Shown here: positions 1-7,516 of the stretch, piece after piece
Numbering within the stretch: the first letter of the stretch is position 1
How the letters are laid out: the number at the start of each line of letters is the position of its first letter
From: Albidovulum sp. bin36
GTDB taxonomy: Bacteria; Pseudomonadota; Alphaproteobacteria; Rhodobacterales; Rhodobacteraceae
Direction: 5' to 3'
Assembly (NCBI GenBank): GCA_002238565.1
Contig: MPMP01000002.1
Location: 1-64,000 of the forward strand
DNA: 64,000 bases
Made by a program: the position numbers and the translations under genes
Notes under the pieces: model-generated
Database searches by the model: none
Told to the model about the DNA's origin: nothing
What the model saw: only the letters and a program-made list of their open reading frames with translations

Positions 1-402
1 TACGTCTACTCCCCCGACCATGTCCGCGCGCACGTGTTTCTTTGCATGCTGGCACTGCACGTGGAATGGCACATGCGCCGGCGCCTCGCGCCGCTCCTGT
101 TCGAGGATGACGACCGCGCGGGCGCCCTGGCGCAGCGGAACTCGCCGGTGGAGACGGCCCGGCCGTCGGAATCCGCCCGGCGGAAGGCCGCCACAAAGCG
201 CACCGCAGACGACCTGCCGGCCCACAGCTTCCGCACGCTGCTCGACGATCTCTCGGGGATGGTGCTGAACCAGATGCGCCTGCCGGGCTATGGCGAAAGC
301 CTGCTGTCCGTCGTCACCAAGCCGACCCCGGTCCAGAAACGGGCGTTCCAGCTTCTCGGAGTGGACCCCGACCGGAACGTTCCCATAAGATTGACAGGTT
401 GA
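1..402 (+). CDS. IS1634-family transposase, C-terminal part (5' end outside window)
   Basis: The reading frame is open from base 1 (YVYSPDHVRAH...) to the stop at 402, so this is the last ~133 codons of a longer gene. The segments VRAHVFLCMLALHVEWHMRR, then FRTLLDDLSGMVLNQ, then KPTPVQKRAFQLLGV near the end, match the C-terminal end of IS1634/IS4-group DDE transposases as I know them. The catalytic residues lie upstream and cannot be judged. In the family it cuts and pastes its own IS. I could not recognise a terminal inverted repeat between the stop and about 500, so the right boundary of the element is not fixed. The ATG used by the ORF track at 34 is internal. Confidence 0.82.
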   Translation, partial: YVYSPDHVRAHVFLCMLALHVEWHMRRRLAPLLFEDDDRAGALAQRNSPVETARPSESARRKAATKRTADDLPAHSFRTLLDDLSGMVLNQMRLPGYGESLLSVVTKPTPVQKRAFQLLGVDPDRNVPIRLTG

Positions 403-765
403 ACGGCCGCCGCAGGGCCGGAAAACCCTTAAAAACCAGCAGGTTGGTCATGGAATCCTTCTTCAGATACCCCTGAAGTTCCGCCTAAAGAATGAATGCG
501 TAACGATTCAGCGAATCATTGCGCATTCCCGACGCCGATTCTGTCGCGCTCGACATCCTGGGCTTGCGTCCGTCGATTGCCACTGCTCCCCGGCTTCAAG
601 CCGAAGCATTCCGGGCCATCGCCGAGTTTCTATTCGACAATGGCGAGCATCCTATGCGGTTGGACCGGGCCACGACGCGCATTCCCGGCGCTTGCTCCAG
701 TCATTTGGGCGGAAAGCAAACCCGCAATTCGCGTTCCATGCCCGGCCCTTGCTTCGCACTCTCGC
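403..765. other. Gap between transposase end and DUF4389 gene; no gene recognised
   Basis: About 360 bases follow the transposase stop and should include the right end of the IS. A short palindromic patch (CTTCAG/CTGAAG) lies near 461-477, but I could not pair it with the missing left end. The ORFs here (496-975, 519-779) show no familiar composition and overlap the real gene on the other strand. I see nothing else. Confidence 0.5.
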
Positions 766-1398
766 CTATTTCAAGCTAAATGGAGGATAGCGGTCCGTCA
801 GCATCATGAATGCATAGGCGGATACGCGCGCAAACCATCGCATAACGCCCTCGACATAGTCGAAAAGCGGTTTAGGGTAGTTTCCGGTGAACAGTATGGA
901 CAGCCAGGCCAGAAACACCGCGATGATCAGGCCGATGCTCAAGAAAGCCAAAACGATATAGTGAGGAATCGCTAGCGCCCACTTGAATAGCGGCATCCAT
1001 CTATTAAGGTCCTCCTGCGCATTCGGGTAGTCCAGCTCCAAGTGGTAGGACTGCTCGTCCTCAGTAGACGGATATAAGTCCGTCATAAGAAAGATGTAAG
1101 TAAAAACGCGCCCGCCAAATCGCGAAAATTCGAGGAAAAAATCGAACCACCATCTCGGGTATCGCTGGCGAACCAGTATCATAAGCGCCGTAGCAATGCT
1201 CAACGCTCCGAAAATGCCGATCCCGGCCAACCCGGCGTCATGGCCATTATCGACATATGTTCCGCTAGGCACGCCAACCAAAAAAAATAGGAATAGAATG
1301 GGAATGGCTAAAACAATGCGGAACAATGCAGTCAAGCGGTTAAACTCGCTGGGCCGGTCGATAGTCAGCCTTGCCGGGTAGAAATCTCCGTTCGACAT
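766..1398 (-). CDS. DUF4389 domain membrane protein
   Basis: 210-residue membrane protein of unknown function. I moved the start to the ATG at 1398 (MSNGDFYPARL), which has a strong GGAGGTG Shine-Dalgarno just upstream; the longer ORF adds 59 unlikely residues. Hydrophobic segments lie at about 26-44, 57-75 and 140-170. Two similar blocks follow the membrane parts (RYPRWWFDF..RVFTYIFLMTDLYP and NYPKPLFDY..RVSAYAFMMLTDRYPP), consistent with the duplicated DUF4389 unit. It stands alone between an IS remnant and a secreted hydrolase on the same strand. No role can be given beyond an inner-membrane location. Confidence 0.82.
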   Translation of the reverse strand: MSNGDFYPARLTIDRPSEFNRLTALFRIVLAIPILFLFFLVGVPSGTYVDNGHDAGLAGIGIFGALSIATALMILVRQRYPRWWFDFFLEFSRFGGRVFTYIFLMTDLYPSTEDEQSYHLELDYPNAQEDLNRWMPLFKWALAIPHYIVLAFLSIGLIIAVFLAWLSILFTGNYPKPLFDYVEGVMRWFARVSAYAFMMLTDRYPPFSLK

Positions 1399-1599
1399 TT
1401 TGCACCTCCAATTTCGCGCAACCGCTTTTACCCCAGAATTGAAGCAGTTCAATGGGAATTTTTCGGATTTCGCTAGCCGCAAGGAGGAGATCAAAAGCGC
1501 GTTATACCTGACAATGCCGTAGTAAAACCTCAATTTGCCGAAGCTGCGATTGTCGAGCAGTCCGAGCGCACACATCGCGACTACGGGAATTCCAATGAA

Positions 1600-2039
1600 T
1601 GGTTGAATAGAGATTTAGGAGTCTGCCGCATGGTTGCGGTTCGTCATTCGAAGGCGACTCGGTCGTGCTGTCCTATGGATCGGACGAAGGCAATGATAGG
1701 AATTTTCTCGGCATCTCGTACTGAACTCCACCGAGTTTTCGCGACAACGGCACGGTCTGCGCAGAATGCCCCGGCCTATTCGAACTTGACGGCAGAAGGG
1801 TGCTGGTCGCGAGCATCGTTGGATGCCGCGAGCCCGAAATCGGAAAAAATCCTGCAGTATGCTTGGCTGGGAGACTTCCGAGACGATGTCTTTGTTCCCG
1901 AAGGCGGCCCGCAGCTATTCGACATCGGCGGCGGCCGCGAATTCCGGTTCGACAATTGCCTATCAAAAGATCGGGCGGCCGGGCGAGATTCAATGGCAAG
2001 AGCGCATCCGCGCATGTTCAAAACGCTATCGCTTGCCTT
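1600..2039 (+). pseudogene. Possible decayed gene fragment, family not identified
   Basis: The 640-base gap between two minus-strand genes has protein-like stretches on the plus strand that switch frame. SFEGDSVVLSYGSDEGN ends at a TGA near 1728. The same frame then reads RDNGTVCAECPGLFELDGRR followed by VLVASIVGC. Another frame continues WLGDFRDDVFVPEGG and GGGREFRFDNCLSKD. The order and acidic/glycine-rich composition suggest one gene broken by a stop and frameshifts. The LFELDGRRVLVASIVG part faintly recalls the end of trypsin-like proteases, but I do not trust that. It could also be chance open frames. Confidence 0.25.
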
Positions 2040-2921
2040 TTATTGATCCGATATCGTCAGCTTCGCCGCGATCAGGCAGTGGTCGGGCTGATCGTATTCA
2101 TTGGGCAGTTCCTCGAAGGAACCGGGCACTACGCGCTCTTTCGCTTTCGGGCCTGCAACCAAATGGTCGATAAAATTTTTATACCTAGGATCGCAGCGCG
2201 CTCCGATGCCTCGGGTCAATAGATGAAGTTCGCCTGCCGATGTCGAGGACAGTTTGTTCCAGCCCCAGTCATCGGGAACGGCGAGATTTCTGTTGAAATC
2301 GCCTAAAATGAAGAATGGCCGACCGGAGCTCCATTGATCTTCAATCCAGGCATTCAAGACTTCGAGTTGCTTTCGGAGCGTCTTGCATGCCTCGGCTCTT
2401 CGCTCCTCGCCGTCTTCCTTCGTGCTCCAGCAGCCGGTCTTCAAGTGAATGGACAGCATGCGAATTCCTGCGCCATTGCCAATGGTAATGCCCGTTCCCC
2501 ACCGCGCAAAACTGTTTCCCAGCGCAAGTTCGACTAGATCGTCGTTTCGAGAGTATTCGATCCCTCGCCGAATGGCGAAGCCGGTTGCCAAATGCTTTAA
2601 ATACCTGCCGGGCCAGTCCCAGCACTCGCTAATGTCGCCCGTCTCCGGGCGGCTGGAAATCTCGACAGCCCATTCGTCCTCTGGAAACACGCGCCGCGCC
2701 GCGGCGAGATTCTCGACTTCCTGGAACGCAACCAGGTCGACTCCCGATTTCTCGATTTGCTCCCTGATCGCGGCATAGTCCGCTTCAATGCGCGGCTCGC
2801 ACCCTTCCATATCGGAATCGTTCAAATGCTCAAGATTCCATGCGCCGATTTTCAATTCCGCGGCATGGGCCGCAGAGACGGCGAAAACGGCGGCTAGCGC
2901 CAAGCTCTTGAATGCGCGCAT
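2040..2921 (-). CDS. Secreted endonuclease/exonuclease/phosphatase (EEP) family protein
   Basis: 293 residues. A classic signal peptide (MRAFKSLALAAVFAVSAAHA) sends it to the periplasm or outside. The EEP fold motifs appear in order: GAWNLEHL, FQEVEN (metal-binding Glu), LSIHLKTGC, ILGDFNRNL (Asp/Asn), a D-x-L near IDHLVAG, and QPDHCLIAA with the catalytic His. The family cleaves phosphodiester or phosphomonoester bonds with Mg2+. Substrates range from DNA to phospholipids, and the sequence does not tell which. It is monocistronic as far as I can see, with repeat copy A just beyond its start. Confidence 0.87.
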   Translation of the reverse strand: MRAFKSLALAAVFAVSAAHAAELKIGAWNLEHLNDSDMEGCEPRIEADYAAIREQIEKSGVDLVAFQEVENLAAARRVFPEDEWAVEISSRPETGDISECWDWPGRYLKHLATGFAIRRGIEYSRNDDLVELALGNSFARWGTGITIGNGAGIRMLSIHLKTGCWSTKEDGEERRAEACKTLRKQLEVLNAWIEDQWSSGRPFFILGDFNRNLAVPDDWGWNKLSSTSAGELHLLTRGIGARCDPRYKNFIDHLVAGPKAKERVVPGSFEELPNEYDQPDHCLIAAKLTISDQ

Positions 2922-3013
2922 TCAAACCTCCCGAAATTGCGGATGCCGCGTTAGCGTATGGACCCGATTTCAATCATGGATTTCCAACGATGTCGAGCGG
3001 CGATTGAATGAAA

Positions 3014-3134
3014 GGTGTAGCCCAAAATGATTGATTGGGCCGAATGTGAGCTTCCGACCTTCCAGCCCATAAAGAGGCGCGCTGCTATAGGAATACTTTC
3101 TCGCATCGCTTTGCAACAAGATTGAGATACACCC
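3014..3134. repeat. Dispersed ~121 bp repeat, copy A (MITE-like)
   Basis: Matches copy B at 59990-60113 with six substitutions and one 3-base indel (CAT present once here, twice in B). The ends form an imperfect inverted repeat: GGTGTAGC at the left and GATACACC at the right. A hairpin GCCCAA/TTGGGC lies inside the left end. The minus strand keeps an open frame through the element (QSDARKYSYSSAPLYGLEG). No target duplication is evident. Flanks outside the element do not match those of copy B. Confidence 0.85.
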
Positions 3135-3234
3135 CTTTTCCCTTGGCGCCTTGACTGGGGTTATGGTCGCCGCTATCGCCGTGGCCAATGGGAAGGCTCC
3201 AGCAAAGCCACCCGAAGCCGTAAGGAGGCGAAAG

Positions 3235-3555
3235 GTGAATAGTACGATCTGGTTGTCCTACGACCTCGGGGTGAGCGGAGACTACGAAGGGATCTATTCG
3301 TGGCTTGAGAATCACGGTGCAAAGGAATGTGGTTCGAACGTCGCCTTCCTGAAGAACTACGAGTTCGACGGCGACCTGCTGGAGTTCCTGAAGACGGATG
3401 TCTGCGAGGCGGTCACGCTGAACCGGCGTTCGCGCATCTACGTCATATTCAATGACGACGGCCGCACGCGAGGCCAATACCTGGTGGGAAAACGAAAATC
3501 TCCGCCGTGGACTGGTTTCGGGGATGAACTGGAGCAGGAATTGGATGGAAACTGA
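3235..3555 (+). CDS. Small Cas2/VapD-like (ferredoxin-fold) protein, probable partner of PIN nuclease
   Basis: 106 residues from a GTG at 3235, chosen because AAGGAGG sits six bases upstream; the ORF track start at 3151 has no such site. The order beta (TIWLSYDL), helix (GDYEGIYSWLENHGAKECG), beta (SNVAFLKNYEF), helix (LLEFLKTDVCEAV), beta (SRIYVIF) and a final strand (GQYLVGKRK) looks like the ferredoxin-like fold of Cas2 and VapD. That is my inference from pattern, not a match. I know similar hypothetical proteins next to PIN genes. It shares one base (TGATG) with the PIN gene, so the two are translationally coupled. It occupies the position of an antitoxin but looks like no standard antitoxin. 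Confidence 0.75.
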   Translation: MNSTIWLSYDLGVSGDYEGIYSWLENHGAKECGSNVAFLKNYEFDGDLLEFLKTDVCEAVTLNRRSRIYVIFNDDGRTRGQYLVGKRKSPPWTGFGDELEQELDGN

Positions 3556-3977
3556 TGGTTGGTCCGGAGCGAGTGCTGGTCGATTCGGGGTTCTTCATCG
3601 CGCTGTTCAATGAGCGGGACCAGCATCACGAATCCGCGCGCCGGCTGGAAAAATGGCTTGATTTCATGCCGATCGTTCTTCCTTGGCCTATCCTGTACGA
3701 AACGGTGAACACGCGCCTTGCGCGGCGCCCGGCGAACCTGGCGAGGTTCGGTGCGATTGCACGTTCGCCGGAAACGGCATTGCTGGATGACTCGCTCTAT
3801 AGGGAGGAATCGTTTGCAACCGTGCTGGCGCAGGACGCCAATGTCGGGCTGAGCTTGGTCGATGCTGTTCTCTGCAACATCATTGAAGACGCAAACGTAG
3901 CCATATCCGCAATGCTGACGTTCAACGAACGAGACTTCCTCGCGGCCCCTGCCACCAGTATAACGTCGAGTTGCTAA
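3555..3977 (+). CDS. PIN-domain ribonuclease (VapC-like toxin candidate)
   Basis: 140 residues. The four acidic positions expected of a PIN nuclease are visible: D10 in VLVDSGFFIALF, E49 in LYETVNTRL, D103 in SLVDAVL, and D127 in FNERDF. PIN proteins cut RNA with Mg2+ or Mn2+; VapC toxins usually cut tRNA or rRNA. Its start overlaps the stop of the Cas2-like gene by one base. Longer members of this type are also annotated simply as PIN-domain proteins, so a toxin role is inferred from the operon layout. No DNA-binding antitoxin of the AbrB, RHH or Phd class is nearby. Confidence 0.85.
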   Translation: MVGPERVLVDSGFFIALFNERDQHHESARRLEKWLDFMPIVLPWPILYETVNTRLARRPANLARFGAIARSPETALLDDSLYREESFATVLAQDANVGLSLVDAVLCNIIEDANVAISAMLTFNERDFLAAPATSITSSC

Positions 3978-4220
3978 ACTGAATTCGCGGAGTCTAAGGG
4001 CGAAACATGACACAGCGCTTCAGCCGACGCGCATCCCGCTACGCGGCTTTGGCTGGGCCCGAGCGTGGTCATTGGATCGCGTAGGGCAGTGATCCAAATA
4101 AAGTTGCCAACTGCACCCTGGCGAAGCCCGTTTCTGCGGAATGATGCGCCCGGCACGTGGCAGAGTAATTCTCGTCAGCGTCTTTAGCTGCGGAGAAATA
4201 TGTCTATCGGGAGCATGGGA

Positions 4221-4430
4221 ATGAGTAAGGACGACATGAGATTGAATGTATTGGCGAAGTATGGATTGACTGATGATATTGCGTATTGAGCAATTGAAGC
4301 AGCTCAAAAGGTTGTTAAAGAATCAGGACTAGACGGGTTGTTTATTGCTTCACTAGAAATCAGCGAGATACCACCAGATGTGCTACATGAAGCACAAAAC
4401 ACTAGGGTGTGGCTATCGTCGCGTTTGTGA
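4221..4430 (+). pseudogene. AT-rich small ORF interrupted by one in-frame TGA
   Basis: From ATG 4221 the frame reads MSKDDMRLNVLAKYGLTDDI then AY, a TGA at 4287-4289, then AIEAAQKVVKESGLDGL and FIASLEISEIPPDVLHEA, ending at TGA 4428. Composition is protein-like on both sides of the stop, and the stretch is clearly more AT-rich than its surroundings, suggesting transferred DNA. If the TGA were a sense codon this would be a 69-residue helical protein. A simple nonsense mutation is the likeliest reading. I do not recognise the family. The remaining gap (3978-4220 and 4431-4758) holds nothing I can support. Confidence 0.35.
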
Positions 4431-4758
4431 CTGAATTCGTCAAGTTTGTGATTGATTTACGGATGAACAGGGCGGGCGTTGGCAGAGATGTTACTCAGTG
4501 CCCGAGGGTGTAAACCAATTTGGTTGAAAAGGGGGTGCGGGAAAGATTGCCAAGGAAGGCCGCCGCTTTGAATGAAAGATTTGAATTGGGCTCTTCAATT
4601 CAAATCAATGCGATGCTTCCAAGGCGCGCTGCCGGCTTCGAGATCGCCGCCTCGACCGGAATCGCGCTCGCAAAAAAACGCTTGCAATGCATTGTCCGCG
4701 CCTGTAATTGGTTCGCTTCATCTCGTCGTCGCCGGTCATCCGGTAATTTATGCGGACA

Positions 4759-4833
<75 letters not shown>

Positions 4834-4899
4834 TGTCGATAAAAGCCGGTATCGGAATTTCCCGGACGATGTCGCGCACGGTAAATCGGAGGTAGGCCC

Positions 4900-5025
4900 A
4901 TGAAGGTCAAGAATTCACTTCGCTCCCTAAAAGCGCGCCATCGCGCTTGTCGAGTTGTTCGTCGAAAGGGCCGGATATACGTGATCAACAAGCAGCAGGG
5001 CCGGTTCAAGGCGAGGCAAGGCTAG
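4900..5025 (+). CDS. rpmJ: 50S ribosomal protein L36 (bL36, 41-residue form)
   Basis: Short gene missed by the ORF track. ATG at 4900 is preceded by CGGAGG. The product [20 protein letters not shown] continues [20 protein letters not shown] and ends in G. That is the 41-residue L36 form lacking the CXXC zinc pattern of the 38-residue form. It binds 23S rRNA in the large subunit. It sits 66 bases after tRNA-Val on the same strand, a common alphaproteobacterial arrangement as I recall, and the converging PaaK-like gene ends 65 bases downstream. Confidence 0.95.
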   Translation: MKVKNSLRSLKARHRACRVVRRKGRIYVINKQQGRFKARQG

Positions 5026-5090
5026 TCAATTGATCTCGCTCGAGGCTGCGGCTGCATAGCGTCGGCCGCAAGATTCGATCGGCAAATTCG

Positions 5091-6329
5091 TCAATTTCGG
5101 TAATCCCGCCGGTCGTCGATTACCTTCCCGTCCCTTGGCAGCGATCCAGGGCTGCATATCTCGATCTTTCCGGACAGTTTTAGAATCTCCCGGACGGTTT
5201 GATCGTAGGGCTGCGGATTCGTGGACTCGGATTCCAGCTTGACGACCATCGAGTCCATTTCATTTTCGCGAATCACGACGACGCGCGCCGAACGGACTTC
5301 CGGATGCCTGCCAACGATTTCGGCTACTTGCTCCGGCCTGACGAACATACCCTTGACTTTCGCGGTTTGGTCCGCGCGCCCCTTCCAGCCCGAAATCCTC
5401 GCGTTGGTTCGTCCGCAGGGGCTCTGACCGGGAACGAATGAGGATAGATCCCCGGTTGCGAGTCGAACAATGGGATTATCTTCATTCAGGACCGTTACGA
5501 CCACTTCGCCAATCGCGCCCGGCTCGACCGGATTGCCCGTTCCAGGGGTTACGATTTCGACAACGGCCCCTTCGTCGACAACCATCGGCTCGCCGGCAAC
5601 GGTCTCGTAGGCGATGTTTCCCAGTTCGGCAGTCGCATAGCATTGCCGGCACTCGATGCCTCGATCTTCATATTCCCGGCGTAGAGACGGGAAGAGCGCG
5701 CCTCCGCTTACGACGGCTTTGCGCATTCTCGGCAGTTTCAGATTTAATTCATCCGCCTTTTCGAGAATAATTTTGAGATAGTCCGGCGTGCCGGCGTAGG
5801 CGGTCGCGCCGGTATCGGAAGCTACGCGAGCCTGCACCTCGGTATTGCCGGTGCCCGCCGGAATTACCGTCGCGCCAACCGCCCGAGCCGCGTTTTCGAA
5901 CATGGTTCCTCCGGGAGTAAGATGATACGAAAAGCAGTTCTGAACGATATCGCCGCGCCCGATGCCGCTAGCAAACAGGAATCGACCCAATCGCCACCAG
6001 TCGCGCGCGAAACTTCCCGCTTCGTAGATAGGACCCGGCGACTGAAAAATATAGTCCGCATCCGAAGGGTCAATCGCCGAAAATCCGCCGAAAGGCGGGT
6101 CTTCCGACTGCTTTCGAACCATTTCCGACTTTCTGAGCACGGGCAGGCGCGCCAAATCGACTGCGGAGCGAATAGTATCGGATTCATCCGGAAGGAGATT
6201 TTGCAATGCCGGCACGGTCGCCCTTGCGCGGCGAATTAGCTTCGGAAGCAGGATCGCCAGGCTGGCCGCGCGCTCATCCGCCGATCTTGTCTCAAGCTCG
6301 TCGTAGCTAGGAATCTTTGCTTCCTCCAA
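5091..6329 (-). CDS. Phenylacetate-CoA ligase (PaaK)-like adenylate-forming enzyme
   Basis: 412 residues from a TTG at 6329; no in-frame ATG gives a complete N-terminus. Recognisable PaaK-family parts are the ROARLPVLRKSE-type start (DLARLPVLRKSEM), FQSPGPIYEAG replacing the usual SSGTTG loop, CFSYHLTPGGTMFENAARAVG, YAGTPDYLKIIL, the GRADQTAKVKGMFV hinge and a final DRRDYRN. The family joins CoA to aryl or other carboxylic acids with ATP. The altered phosphate loop suggests a substrate other than phenylacetate. Last gene of the liv block: its start overlaps the upstream small gene by 23 bases, so it is coupled to the transporter. Confidence 0.85.
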   Translation of the reverse strand: MEEAKIPSYDELETRSADERAASLAILLPKLIRRARATVPALQNLLPDESDTIRSAVDLARLPVLRKSEMVRKQSEDPPFGGFSAIDPSDADYIFQSPGPIYEAGSFARDWWRLGRFLFASGIGRGDIVQNCFSYHLTPGGTMFENAARAVGATVIPAGTGNTEVQARVASDTGATAYAGTPDYLKIILEKADELNLKLPRMRKAVVSGGALFPSLRREYEDRGIECRQCYATAELGNIAYETVAGEPMVVDEGAVVEIVTPGTGNPVEPGAIGEVVVTVLNEDNPIVRLATGDLSSFVPGQSPCGRTNARISGWKGRADQTAKVKGMFVRPEQVAEIVGRHPEVRSARVVVIRENEMDSMVVKLESESTNPQPYDQTVREILKLSGKIEICSPGSLPRDGKVIDDRRDYRN

Positions 6330-6627
6330 TTGAAAGAACCTGGGGCTTGGAACCTGGAATCCTGCGGATTTCTTCTCGGACTTCCATCTCGAGCTTGACC
6401 GTGGCCACGTGCCAGCCGAGCGAACCGAGCCTGCCGAGGTCGGACGGGATCAGTCGACCGCGAACAAGATCGGTCAATTCGGAGAACTTTGCATCGCTCT
6501 CGCGCAGGACTTCAAGAATCGCATTGCGAACGAGATCGAATTTCCATTTCGGGATGCGCGTAGTTCCAGGACGGCCGGGATTCGGGGTTCGGCATGCGAC
6601 GCGCTCGTCGGTCGCTAGTTCAGCCAC
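6307..6627 (-). CDS. Small DUF6958-like protein between transporter ATPase and CoA ligase
   Basis: 106 residues from GTG 6627, with AGGAG seven bases upstream. The layout (a lysine-rich N-terminal PGRPGTTRIPKWKFDLVRNA, helix ILEVLRES, KFSELTDLVRGRL, then GSLGWHVATVKLEMEVREEI) resembles DUF6958 proteins, which I recall as ~100-residue winged-helix-like hypotheticals. It overlaps livF by 13 bases and the CoA ligase by 23, so it is firmly in the operon. A regulatory or enzyme-partner role would be a guess. Confidence 0.6.
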   Translation of the reverse strand: MAELATDERVACRTPNPGRPGTTRIPKWKFDLVRNAILEVLRESDAKFSELTDLVRGRLIPSDLGRLGSLGWHVATVKLEMEVREEIRRIPGSKPQVLSIGGSKDS

Positions 6628-7454
6628 CTTTTTCTCCTGCGATAGCTTCTTACGTCGCGGAACGATTTGCGGCCGGACTCCGACATGCCGAGATAGAATT
6701 CGCGAACATCCGGATTCTTTCTCAGTTCGCTCGCGGGGCCGTCCAGAACCACGCGGCCGGATTCGAGAATATAGCCGTACTGAGCGTATCGAAGCGCGAT
6801 GTTCGTGTTCTGCTCGGCAAGCAGAAACGTAACTCCCTCATTCGCATTCAAATCCCTGACGATCTGAAAGATTTCTTCAACAAGCTGCGGGGCTAGCCCC
6901 ATCGACGGTTCGTCCAGCAAGATCATTTTCGGGCGCGACATCAACGCCCTTCCCAGGACGCACATCTGCTGCTCCCCGCCGGAAGCATATCCCGCCTGCG
7001 ATTTGCGCCGATCCTTCAGCCGAGGAAAGTAGCTGTACACCAAATCCAGATCTCGGGCGATATTCGACGCGCCGTCGCGCCTTGTGAACGCGCCGACGAT
7101 CAGGTTTTCTTCAACCGTTAAATGCTCGAAGCAATGGCGCCCCTCCATAACCTGGATAACGCCCTTGCGTACGAGTTCGGACGGATCGAGATTCTGCACC
7201 GGCTCGCCGTCGTAGGCGATCGACCCCTTGGTCACCTCGCCGCGTTCGGATTTCAAAAGATTCGATACCGCCTTGAGCGTTGTTGTCTTTCCCGCTCCGT
7301 TGCCGCCTAGCAGCGCGACGATTCCGCCCTCGGGAACTTCGAGGCTAACGCCCTTTAGAACGAGAATCACATGATTGTAGATTACTTCGATATTGTTGAC
7401 GCTTAGCAGCGCTTCCCGGCCAAGCTCCGTGTCAGCCGCAAGAATGTCTTGCAT
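6615..7454 (-). CDS. livF: LivF-type ABC transporter ATP-binding protein
   Basis: 279 residues from ATG 7454; the TTG at 7463 is an alternative with poorer spacing. Walker A GGNGAGKTT, signature ASGGEQQM (Ala instead of the usual Leu first), Walker B MILLDEPSMGL and H-loop-region LLAEQN are present. The short LivF form lacks the extra C-terminal LivG tail. It pairs with LivG to power import through LivHM. Aromatic- and dicarboxylic-acid importers of this family use the same parts, and the two CoA ligases in the operon point to an acid rather than leucine as substrate. Confidence 0.92.
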   Translation of the reverse strand: MQDILAADTELGREALLSVNNIEVIYNHVILVLKGVSLEVPEGGIVALLGGNGAGKTTTLKAVSNLLKSERGEVTKGSIAYDGEPVQNLDPSELVRKGVIQVMEGRHCFEHLTVEENLIVGAFTRRDGASNIARDLDLVYSYFPRLKDRRKSQAGYASGGEQQMCVLGRALMSRPKMILLDEPSMGLAPQLVEEIFQIVRDLNANEGVTFLLAEQNTNIALRYAQYGYILESGRVVLDGPASELRKNPDVREFYLGMSESGRKSFRDVRSYRRRKRWLN

Positions 7455-7516
7455 TGATCGCAATTTCCCCGGGATGATGGCCCTCCCGCATTCGGGAGGG
7501 CCGAGTATTCAATAGG

